A stretch of 64,000 nucleotides of DNA from the NCBI RefSeq assembly GCF_025989125.1, contig NZ_JAPDNR010000001.1:2958301-3022300 (forward strand), written 5' to 3'. The notes beneath the pieces are model-generated. The model saw nothing but the letters and a program-made list of their open reading frames with translations, made no database searches and had not been told where the DNA came from. A program made the position numbers and the translations under genes. Positions 8,895-16,035 of the stretch are shown piece by piece (positions within the stretch are counted from its first letter, which is position 1; the number at the start of each line of letters is the position of its first letter). The DNA is from Chitinophaga nivalis (GTDB lineage: Bacteria > Bacteroidota > Bacteroidia > Chitinophagales > Chitinophagaceae).

Positions 8895-9944
8895 ATGACA
8901 CAAACATATAACTGGCGTACAGCCGATATAATACGGGAAACCAATGATACCGTCACCATTGTTTTTGATACACAGGGCATTCCTTTTCATTACGACCCCG
9001 GACAGTTTATCAATGTAACCATTCCGGTAAACGGGGTGCCGGTGACCCGGTCGTATACGATCAGTTCCTTACCGGATGCAGGAGAATCTCCTGCGATTAC
9101 CGTAAAGAAAGTAGATGGTGGATTAATGAGCAGCTTTATCGTAGATAAAGCTGCTGCTGTGCATACCTGGGAGGTAGATGGGCCCTACGGGGCTTTTGTG
9201 TTGCCGCCTGATGCCCATACAATACAGCACCTGGTTTTACTGGCCGGCGGCAGTGGCATTACGCCTTTGTATGTACTGGCCCGTGCTTTTGTACATCGTT
9301 TCCCGGCGGCAGCCATCACACTGATTTATTCCAGCCGGAATGCCGATGCGATTATTTTTAAACAGCGACTGGAAGATTGGGCGGCACAACATCCGGATCA
9401 GGTACATATTCATCATGCGTTGTCCCGTGCATCCGCTACCGCTAATAACAGCAATGTTACTTTCAGCAACGGCCGGATTAATAAGCTGATTGCTAAACGA
9501 TGGATAACACGTATCCCGGCAACAGATACCCGTTACTTTATCTGCGGCCCTGCCGCCCTGATGCAACAACACCAGGATATGCTGACTACCTGGGACGTAC
9601 CGGCGCAGCATTTGCACCTGGAATGGTTTGCACCGGATGAAACGCCCACAACAAAGGAATTGCCAACGGCCATGCAGGAAGTGTTGCTGCATTTATATGA
9701 ACAATCCAACCTGATTGAAGTACAGGGTGGACAAACCATTTTGGCGGCTGCCCTGGAAGACCGGATACCGCTGCCTTATTCCTGTAGAAACGGTACCTGC
9801 GGCCGTTGTGCCGCCAAGGTTACTTCCGGCGTAGTGACGATGGAACGTAATTATGCCCTGGGCGAAAATGAACTGGCGGAAGGATGGGTATTGCTGTGTC
9901 AGAGCTATCCGGTTAGCAGTGATGTAACGGTGGAAATTGAATAG
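8895..9944 (+). CDS. FAD/NAD(P)H oxidoreductase with C-terminal plant-type [2Fe-2S] ferredoxin domain
   Basis: A 349-aa soluble electron-transfer protein. Domains in order: FAD-binding barrel with TRSYTISS at 51-58, NAD(P)H-binding domain with GGSGITP at 118-124 and CGPAALM near residue 216, then a [2Fe-2S] domain with ligands Cys297, Cys302, Cys305 and Cys335. This is the ferredoxin-reductase layout of PaaE and similar proteins. No partner oxygenase gene is near. Tight linkage behind copA (30 bp) suggests a role in copper handling or redox stress, for example feeding electrons to a reductase, but that is inference. No paa-type genes are present to support phenylacetate metabolism. Confidence 0.88.
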   Translation: MTQTYNWRTADIIRETNDTVTIVFDTQGIPFHYDPGQFINVTIPVNGVPVTRSYTISSLPDAGESPAITVKKVDGGLMSSFIVDKAAAVHTWEVDGPYGAFVLPPDAHTIQHLVLLAGGSGITPLYVLARAFVHRFPAAAITLIYSSRNADAIIFKQRLEDWAAQHPDQVHIHHALSRASATANNSNVTFSNGRINKLIAKRWITRIPATDTRYFICGPAALMQQHQDMLTTWDVPAQHLHLEWFAPDETPTTKELPTAMQEVLLHLYEQSNLIEVQGGQTILAAALEDRIPLPYSCRNGTCGRCAAKVTSGVVTMERNYALGENELAEGWVLLCQSYPVSSDVTVEIE

Positions 9945-9949
9945 TAATT

Positions 9950-10006
9950 ATATAAAAGTATGTGGCAATTGTATAACGGAGAAGGTTTACAGGCGTCGTA
10001 ATTTTA
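9950..10006 (+). promoter_or_regulatory. Copper-type promoter B (HMA chaperone)
   Basis: ATATAAA (9950-9956) and GTATAAC (9971-9977) are 21 bp apart, and TAATTTTA at 9999-10006 stands in the -7 place, 28 bp after the start of the proximal half. The nine bases ATATAAAAG starting at 9950 are identical to promoter D at 10379, and CAATTGTATAAC nearly matches promoter C. The gene starts 44 bp further on. Confidence 0.65.
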
Positions 10007-10049
10007 CAGTATCAATGATACATGTAAATAACTTTTAAAAGAGATAGAA

Positions 10050-10262
10050 ATGGAAACCGTTCAGTTTAAAACAAACATTAAATGTGCAGGATGCATCGCT
10101 ACAGTAACGCCGGTATTAAACGAACTGGCAGGCCAGGAAAACTGGGAAGTAGACCTGCAAAGCCCGGACAAGGTATTAACCGTTTCAACAGATAAGACAG
10201 ACAAAGATGTCATCAGACAAGCTTTGGAAAAGGTAGGCTATAAGGCAGATGTGTTAGGATAA
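10050..10262 (+). CDS. CopZ-like HMA copper chaperone
   Basis: A 70-aa single HMA domain with KCAGC (Cys12, Cys15), then helix and strands as expected for the beta-alpha-beta-beta-alpha-beta fold, ending with VGYKADVLG. There is no signal peptide, so it acts in the cytoplasm, most likely binding Cu(I) and passing it to CopA. Length is normal for CopZ/Atx1-like chaperones. It has its own promoter (B) and sits alone between the copA operon and the HYC_CC_PP gene. The exact metal is inferred from context. Confidence 0.9.
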   Translation: METVQFKTNIKCAGCIATVTPVLNELAGQENWEVDLQSPDKVLTVSTDKTDKDVIRQALEKVGYKADVLG

Positions 10263-10281
10263 AAGCTGTGATGAAAAAAAC

Positions 10282-10349
10282 AGGAATTACATATAGTACC
10301 GCCGTGTGGTGAGTGTTGACGAAAAAGAGCCGTACTATAGGTAATTCCT
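10282..10349. repeat. Long imperfect inverted repeat between chaperone and HYC_CC_PP gene
   Basis: An 18-bp arm at 10282-10299 (AGGAATTACATATAGTAC) pairs with 10332-10349 (GTACTATAGGTAATTCCT) with one mismatch, enclosing a 32-base loop. No T-tract follows on either side, so it is not a standard terminator. It could be an RNA structure, a processing site or the remnant of a small palindromic element. Confidence 0.75.
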
Positions 10350-10378
10350 ACTGGTAAAAAGGTAGTCATCTCCTTAAA

Positions 10379-10435
10379 ATATAAAAGAAACACAAAATTA
10401 TATAACAGCTGATCTGCAAACGACCATTACATTTG
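10379..10435 (+). promoter_or_regulatory. Copper-type promoter D (HYC_CC_PP gene)
   Basis: ATATAAA (10379-10385) and ATATAAC (10400-10406) are 21 bp apart, and a perfect -7 element TACATTTG lies at 10428-10435, again 28 bp from the start of the proximal half. The ATG is only 6 bp after the -7 element, so the transcript would be nearly leaderless. Confidence 0.6.
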
Positions 10436-10441
10436 TTAGCG

Positions 10442-10852
10442 ATGAAAAAAATACTCACCCTGATATTAGCCATCTTTTACGCGGTATCTTCCACAGGTGC
10501 CACTTTCGATATGCATTACTGCATGGGAAAGCTGGTGCATGTAAAACTGTGGGGGCCTGATGCCGGTAAACAATGCGCCAGGTGTGGGTATAATGCTTCC
10601 CGTAATGATAATGTATGCCGCAAAAAATGCTGCCGGGATGTACACAAAACAGTAAAGCTGGAAAAAGACCAGCAGGCTGCTGAACGCACCGTACATTTTA
10701 CCTCACTGCCGGCTATTCCGGTGGTGATAGCATATCCCGAACTGCCACAGATACAGCTGCTGTCACAGGCTGTATCTCATCCCGTATCCCATGCGCCGCC
10801 TCACAGTGGCAAAGTGCCGCCGCATATATGGCATTGTACCTTCCGTATCTGA
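10442..10852 (+). CDS. HYC_CC_PP family exported protein
   Basis: A 136-aa protein. The ATG at 10442 gives a good signal peptide (MKKILTLILAIFYAVSSTGA); a TTG three codons upstream also exists but would lie within the -7 element. The mature protein shows the family's name-giving motifs: HYC at 25-27, a CARC pair at 45-48, CC at 63-64 and PP near the C-terminus. Six Cys and many His suggest metal binding in the periplasm. The family is known from sequence only and is often found with copper or other metal genes. It has its own copper-type promoter and precedes the secreted HMA protein by 257 bp; nothing else was seen in that gap. Confidence 0.85.
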   Translation: MKKILTLILAIFYAVSSTGATFDMHYCMGKLVHVKLWGPDAGKQCARCGYNASRNDNVCRKKCCRDVHKTVKLEKDQQAAERTVHFTSLPAIPVVIAYPELPQIQLLSQAVSHPVSHAPPHSGKVPPHIWHCTFRI

Positions 10853-11109
10853 TCCTTACTCCCCTTGCGCAAATGCGCCTATAGCTACTGCACTGCCAGT
10901 ATGCTTTACTTCACAGCATTCCGCTGTATTTAATACTTTTTTATTTATTCATCAGTTACCGGCGCCAGACAGGTGAACCGTGTAATCCGCTCCGGCTATT
11001 GTATGGCCAATGACGTATGTGCATGACTGTTAGTTATAACCGTGCATGTGTGGCGGGCTTGTATTGCCGGAGATAAACGATCATTATTCCACTTTTAAAA
11101 TATCATATC

Positions 11110-11481
11110 ATGAAAAAAATATTTTCTTTTTTTATCGCTGCCCTTTCTCTCTTCAGTGTATCCCGTGTATTGGCTCAAACGCCGCAGACAGATAGCTTCA
11201 AAGTTGCAGGCAACTGTAATATGTGTAAAAAACGGATCGAGAAAGCTGCAACAGCCATACCAGGCGTGAAACAAGCCGTATGGGATGTAAATACTAAAAT
11301 GATGACGGTTACCTATGATGCTGCAAAAACAGCACCGGCTGCCGTACAGAAACAAGTGGCTGCTGCGGGGCACGATACCGAAAAAGCCAAAGCAGCGGAT
11401 GCTGTATACAGCCAGTTACCCGGTTGCTGCCGGTATGACCGCAATGGTGGCGACACACCTGCTGCGCACCCACACCACTAA
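11110..11481 (+). CDS. Exported HMA-domain protein with extra C-terminal CC/His motif
   Basis: A 123-aa protein. The signal peptide is cleaved near residue 22 (RVLAQ). An HMA domain follows with GNCNMC (Cys36, Cys39) and the KRIEKA helix. After the domain come CC at 106-107 and a His-rich end (HPHH), which could hold another metal ion. It is most likely a periplasmic copper-binding protein that delivers to the CusABC pump encoded next. It lies 90 bp before cusA, with a strong hairpin between them, so it may be made in larger amount than the pump. Metal identity is inferred from context. Confidence 0.85.
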   Translation: MKKIFSFFIAALSLFSVSRVLAQTPQTDSFKVAGNCNMCKKRIEKAATAIPGVKQAVWDVNTKMMTVTYDAAKTAPAAVQKQVAAAGHDTEKAKAADAVYSQLPGCCRYDRNGGDTPAAHPHH

Positions 11482-11527
11482 GGAATCAACAGGTGGCAGA
11501 CAGCCACCGTATGCATAGGATCTATAG

Positions 11528-11553
11528 CCGGTGCAGTACCACTACTGCACCGG
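11528..11553 (+). terminator. Hairpin between HMA gene and cusA
   Basis: A perfect 11-bp stem CCGGTGCAGTA / TACTGCACCGG with a CCAC tetraloop, followed by TATTTG. The T-tract is weak, so it is probably a leaky terminator or an RNA-stabilising structure at the 3' end of the HMA transcript rather than a full stop. The cusA ATG is 19 bp further on. Confidence 0.6.
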
Positions 11554-11571
11554 TATTTGAAAAGCACAGAT

Positions 11572-12867
11572 ATGGTACATCGTATTATTGAATGGTCACT
11601 ACGCAACCGGTTTATTGTACTGGTGTTGTCAGCAGTATTGTTTGCGTGGGGGATTTTTGCGGTAAAGAAAAATCCGATAGATGCCATTCCCGACTTATCG
11701 GAAAATCAGGTCATCGTATTTACAGAATGGATGGGCCGTGGCCCGCAGTTGATAGAAGACCAGGTTACCTATCCGCTGGTAACCAATTTACAGGGCCTGC
11801 CCAAAATCAAATATGTACGCGGTAATTCCATGTTCGGTATGAGTTTTATCTATGTCATCTTTCAGGATGATGTGGATGTTTACTGGGCACGGGAACGGGT
11901 ATTGGAAAGATTAAGTACTGTGTCGCGTACCCTGCCTGCCGGCGTAACGCCGCAACTGGGACCGGATGGTACTGGCGTAGGCCACATCTTATGGTACACC
12001 CTGGATGCACCGGGTATGGACCTCGGTGAGCAACGGGCATTGCAGGACTGGTATATCAAATTTGCCCTGCAGAATGTAGCCGGCGTAAGTGAAATAGCTT
12101 CCTTCGGCGGCTTTCAGAAACAATACCAGATTACGGTAGATCCCAACAAACTGCTTTACTATCGCCTGTCGGTAGCAGACGTGATCAACGCTGTACGCAC
12201 CAATAACAACGAATCCGGCGGTAGAAAATTTGAGCTGAGTGACATTGGATATATCATCAAAACTTCCGGTTATTTAAAATCCATCAGTGAGATAGAAAAT
12301 ATTCCGGTAAAAACACAGAACAGTATTCCTATCCGGGTGGCGGATGTGGCAGCCGTGCAGATGACCGGCGAAACCCGCCTCGGCATATTTGACCAGGATG
12401 GAGAAGGAGAGCGTGTAGGCGGTATCGTGGTGATGCGCTATGGAGAAAATGCGGCGGAAGTGATTGAAAAAGTAAAAGCCAGAATGAAAGAAGTGGCGAA
12501 AGGCATGCCGGAGAAAGTAAAGTTTGATATCGTATACGACCGGGGAGACCTGATCCGTGAATCGGTAGAATCCATCAAAGGTACGCTGATAGAGGAAATG
12601 ATAGTAGTGTCGGTAGTGGTGATTATTTTCCTTTTCCACTGGCGCAGCGCCCTGAGTATTATCATACAGATTCCGATTACCCTGGCAGCCAGCTTTATTC
12701 TGCTGAATGCGTTCGGAATTTCTTCCAACATTATGTCACTGACAGGTATCGCGCTGGCGATCGGTGTGATTGTGGACAATGGTATCATCATGAGTGAAAA
12801 TGCCTATAAACATCTGGCCGAACGATATGCCGGATGGGAGGAGCAACAAAAAAATAAGCAACTATGA
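11572..12867 (+). CDS. cusA: CusA-like heavy-metal RND pump, N-terminal half
   Basis: A 431-aa protein counted from the ATG at 11572 (MVHRIIEWSLRNRF is the usual CusA start; a TTG at 11557 lies against the hairpin). It holds TM1, the first periplasmic loop (TEWMGRGPQLIEDQVTYPL, QLGPDGTGVGHI) and TM2-TM4, with the proton-relay Asp of TM4 in GVIVDNGIIMSENA. It stops at a TGA that overlaps the ATG of the next gene (ATGA), in the cytoplasmic loop between TM4 and TM5. Normal CusA/CzcA is one protein of about 1040 aa; here the two parts add up to about 1075. The pump exports Cu(I)/Ag(I) from periplasm and cytoplasm. Confidence 0.88.
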   Translation: MVHRIIEWSLRNRFIVLVLSAVLFAWGIFAVKKNPIDAIPDLSENQVIVFTEWMGRGPQLIEDQVTYPLVTNLQGLPKIKYVRGNSMFGMSFIYVIFQDDVDVYWARERVLERLSTVSRTLPAGVTPQLGPDGTGVGHILWYTLDAPGMDLGEQRALQDWYIKFALQNVAGVSEIASFGGFQKQYQITVDPNKLLYYRLSVADVINAVRTNNNESGGRKFELSDIGYIIKTSGYLKSISEIENIPVKTQNSIPIRVADVAAVQMTGETRLGIFDQDGEGERVGGIVVMRYGENAAEVIEKVKARMKEVAKGMPEKVKFDIVYDRGDLIRESVESIKGTLIEEMIVVSVVVIIFLFHWRSALSIIIQIPITLAASFILLNAFGISSNIMSLTGIALAIGVIVDNGIIMSENAYKHLAERYAGWEEQQKNKQL

Positions 12868-14798
12868 ACTGGCTGAAAAATATATTCAAAAAATCACCGC
12901 AGTGGATCAGTGAGGAAGAACGGCTACGGGTGATCGGCGACTCCAGCAAACAGGTATCCCGTGGTGTATTTTTTGCCACCGTGATCATCATCACTTCCTT
13001 TTTACCGGTATTTATGCTCACCGGACAGGAAGGGAAACTGTTTCACCCGCTCGCCTATACGAAAACATTTATCATGATCGTGGATGCGCTGCTGGTGATT
13101 ACCCTGGCGCCGGTACTGATTTCCTTTTTTATGAAAGGTAAATTCCGGCCGGATCATGCGAACCCGGTCAACCGTTTCCTGGAAAGGATATATGAACCTG
13201 TGATCAAAGGGGTACTGAAATGGCGCAAAACCACCATCGCCATCAATGTGATTGCACTGGTGGTGACAATCCCTTTGCTGAAAAGCCTGGGCAGTGAGTT
13301 TATGCCGCCGCTGGATGAACAAAGCGTATTATTTATGCCGGTAACGTTACCGGATATCTCCAATGCAGAAGCCAAACGGATTTTACAGGTACAGGATAAA
13401 ATCATTAAATCAGTACCGGAGGTAGAGAAGGTACTGGGGAAAGCCGGTCGCGCTAATACCGCTACCGATAACTCGCCCATCAGCATGATTGAAACCATCA
13501 TTATGCTGAAGCCTACATCACAATGGAGAGAAGGTAAAACCAAGAAAGATATTATCGATGAACTGGACGCCAAATTACAGATTCCGGGTGTGGTAAACGG
13601 ATGGACGCAACCCATCATCAACCGGATCAATATGCTGGCAACGGGTATTCGTACAGACGTGGGCGTGAAGGTATATGGTCAGAACCTGGATACTATTGCA
13701 GCGGTATCAGAACGGGTACGTAAGGCCCTGGAAGGTACCGCCGGCGTGATGGACCTGTACGTGGAACCGGTTACCGGCGGTAAATACCTGGATATATCCG
13801 TGCGCCGGGGAGAACTGGCCCGCTACGGATTGAGTGTAGACGATATCAATCAGACCGTAGAAACCGCCCTGGGTGGTGCGCCGGTAGGAAATACCATCGA
13901 AGGCCGCCAGCGTTTCTCCATCAGCGTACGACTGGCACAGGATTACCGCAACAGCGTAGAGCAGATCAAGCGCATGCCGGTGATGTCTGCCGCGATGGGA
14001 GAGGTGCCTTTATCAGCCGTAGCAGATGTAAAGTTTGTGGATGGCCCGCCGATGATTACGTCTGAAAATGCCATGCTGCGGGGCGCTGTATTATTCAATG
14101 TACGCGGTCGCGACCTGGGTAGTACCGTAAAAGATGCGATCGATAAAATGAATGCGGCGCAAGGCATCCTGCCACAAGGTTATTACCTGGAGTGGAGCGG
14201 GCAATACGAAAACCTGATCCGCGGTCAGCAAACCCTGTTGTGGATTGCGCCGGTAGTACTCACCATCATTTTCTTCTCGCTGTATTTCGCTTTCCATTCT
14301 ATCCGCGAAGCATTCCTGAGTCTGATCACAGTGCCTTTTGCCCTGATTGGCGGCGCCTACATGATATACTTCTGGGGGGTGAACCTCTCAGTAGCCGTGG
14401 CAGTAGGTTTTATTGCCCTCTTTGGTATCGCCGTGGAAACGGGGATTGTGATGGTGATATACCTCAATGATGCGATGCAGCAGCTGGTGAAACAAAAAGG
14501 CAACAGCGCCGCTACCATTACCCGGGAAGACCTGCGGGTGCAGGTGATTTACGGCGCCGCGCGCCGACTGCGTCCTAAACTGATGACGGTGTGTGTATCG
14601 TTGTTCGGACTGGTACCGGTGTTATGGGCCAGCGGAGTAGGTACCGATGTGATGAAGCCCATTGTGTTGCCGATGATTGGCGGGGTATTGACCTCCTCCA
14701 CACATATTCTGCTGGTAACACCACTGATCTTCTTGATGACGAAAGAATATGAATTACGCAAGTACGGAAAATTAGAGATCCATGAAGTACATCACTAA
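12864..14798 (+). CDS. cusA: CusA-like heavy-metal RND pump, C-terminal part
   Basis: A 644-aa protein that carries TM5 to TM12 and the second periplasmic loop of a CusA pump. It starts with a short positively charged stretch, then ISEEERLRVIGDSSKQV, TM5 (FFATVIIITSFLPVF), the loop with VLFMPVTLPDIS and INRINMLATGIR, and the last helices ending at MTKEYELRKYGKLE. In its own frame a TAA stands three codons before the ATG (12855), so it cannot be read as a simple frameshift continuation from upstream; translation by re-initiation at ATGA is expected. The periplasmic Met in INRINML matches a conserved CusA position. It overlaps the TolC gene by 17 bp. Confidence 0.88.
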   Translation: MNWLKNIFKKSPQWISEEERLRVIGDSSKQVSRGVFFATVIIITSFLPVFMLTGQEGKLFHPLAYTKTFIMIVDALLVITLAPVLISFFMKGKFRPDHANPVNRFLERIYEPVIKGVLKWRKTTIAINVIALVVTIPLLKSLGSEFMPPLDEQSVLFMPVTLPDISNAEAKRILQVQDKIIKSVPEVEKVLGKAGRANTATDNSPISMIETIIMLKPTSQWREGKTKKDIIDELDAKLQIPGVVNGWTQPIINRINMLATGIRTDVGVKVYGQNLDTIAAVSERVRKALEGTAGVMDLYVEPVTGGKYLDISVRRGELARYGLSVDDINQTVETALGGAPVGNTIEGRQRFSISVRLAQDYRNSVEQIKRMPVMSAAMGEVPLSAVADVKFVDGPPMITSENAMLRGAVLFNVRGRDLGSTVKDAIDKMNAAQGILPQGYYLEWSGQYENLIRGQQTLLWIAPVVLTIIFFSLYFAFHSIREAFLSLITVPFALIGGAYMIYFWGVNLSVAVAVGFIALFGIAVETGIVMVIYLNDAMQQLVKQKGNSAATITREDLRVQVIYGAARRLRPKLMTVCVSLFGLVPVLWASGVGTDVMKPIVLPMIGGVLTSSTHILLVTPLIFLMTKEYELRKYGKLEIHEVHH

Positions 14799-16035
14799 AT
14801 ATATCATGGGATTGCTGTTTTGTGTGCCGGTACAACTATGGGCGCAACAGGCGCCGGTAATACCGCTGGACAGCATCCTGCAACGGATAGACCGCAACAA
14901 CATCCTGCTGCAGTCTTACGGACTAAAGGCCGAAAGCTACAAATACAGTGCAGATGCTGCCACCGCCTGGATGGCGCCGATGGTAGGGGCGGGAACTTTT
15001 ATGACGCCTTATCCCGGCCAAACCATCATGGATGAAAAAGATAAAGGCAGCATCATGCTGCAGCTGGAACAGGACATTCCCAATCCTGCCAAACTACGGG
15101 CTAAAAAGCAATTCATTGCCTCGCAGGGGAATGTAGAACTGGCTACCCGCGGCATCACCGGCAATGAACTGAAAGCACAGGCAAAGCGCCTGTATTTCAA
15201 CTGGCTGGTGGCACGGCAACGGATACACGTACTGCAGGAGAATGAAAAAATCATGGTGATGATGAAGCAGATCGAAGAAGTACGGTATCCCTATAACCAG
15301 TCGCAGCTGAGCGGTGTATACAAGGCCACGGCCAAAATAGAAGAGAACCGGAACATGATCCGGATGCAGGAAGGCACCATTGCCAAAGCACGGTCGTGGC
15401 TCAACAGCCTGATGAATGTACCCGGCAACCAGGCTTTTGATATTGACACCACTTACCGGCCGGTATTTGAAGCGGCGCCTTCCTATGATACGGCTGCGCT
15501 GGCGGCGGTACGGCAAGATGTGTGGAAGATGAACGAAAGCATTCGTTCCATGCAGCTGAATGTAGTGAGTATGAAGCAGGATAAGAAGCCGGATTTTAAA
15601 GTGCGTTTTGATCATATGTCGCCGCTGGGTGGCATGATGCCAAAGGCTTTCAGCGCCATGGGAATGGTGAGTATACCCATTGTGCCCTGGGCATCGAAGA
15701 TGTACCGCTCCGGTATTAAATCCATGGAATACAATGTACAGGCAATGGAGAAAGAGCGGGCGGCGATGCTGCAGGAAACACAGGGAATGTTGTACGGTAT
15801 GCAGTATGAAATACAATCTATGCAGCAACGTATTACAGCCATGGAAAGTAAAATTATTCCGGCGCTGCAACATACACTGGATGCCGGTTTCCTGAACTAT
15901 CAGGAAAATAAGCTGGCCATCACCAATGTAATAGATGCCTGGGAAGCGCTCACTATGATGCAGTCTGGTATTCTGGATGAAAAATTGAAACTCTACGAAA
16001 TGATAGTGGATTATGAGAAACAGTTATATCGTTAA
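14782..16035 (+). CDS. TolC-family outer-membrane channel (CusC-like)
   Basis: A 417-aa protein with a signal peptide ending near residue 22 (QLWAQ), then the long heptad-patterned helices of the TolC/OEP fold (for example AKRLYFNWLVARQRIHVLQENEKIMVMMKQ, and the late AMESKIIPALQHTLDAGFLNYQENKLAITNVIDAWEAL). Met is frequent, as in copper-system members. It forms the outer-membrane exit duct of the tripartite pump. The start overlaps the end of the cusA C-terminal gene by 17 bp and its end overlaps the next adaptor by 23 bp, so translation is tightly coupled. Family certain; the metal is inferred. Confidence 0.88.
   Translation: MKYITKYIMGLLFCVPVQLWAQQAPVIPLDSILQRIDRNNILLQSYGLKAESYKYSADAATAWMAPMVGAGTFMTPYPGQTIMDEKDKGSIMLQLEQDIPNPAKLRAKKQFIASQGNVELATRGITGNELKAQAKRLYFNWLVARQRIHVLQENEKIMVMMKQIEEVRYPYNQSQLSGVYKATAKIEENRNMIRMQEGTIAKARSWLNSLMNVPGNQAFDIDTTYRPVFEAAPSYDTAALAAVRQDVWKMNESIRSMQLNVVSMKQDKKPDFKVRFDHMSPLGGMMPKAFSAMGMVSIPIVPWASKMYRSGIKSMEYNVQAMEKERAAMLQETQGMLYGMQYEIQSMQQRITAMESKIIPALQHTLDAGFLNYQENKLAITNVIDAWEALTMMQSGILDEKLKLYEMIVDYEKQLYR

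Noticed and set aside
11034..11069. Possible fifth copper-type promoter before the exported HMA gene (TTATAAC, then TATTGCCG 28 bp later)
   Set aside because: The -7 part matches poorly and the distal repeat at 21 bp is missing; it was not counted with the other four.
12848..12854. Run of seven A near the cusA split as a programmed -1 frameshift site
   Set aside because: After a -1 slip the new frame meets TAA at 12855, before the second gene's ATG, so it could not give a fused pump.
15094..15873. 259-aa open frame on the minus strand inside the TolC-like gene
   Set aside because: Antisense to a clear coding region; His- and Phe-rich composition typical of a shadow frame.
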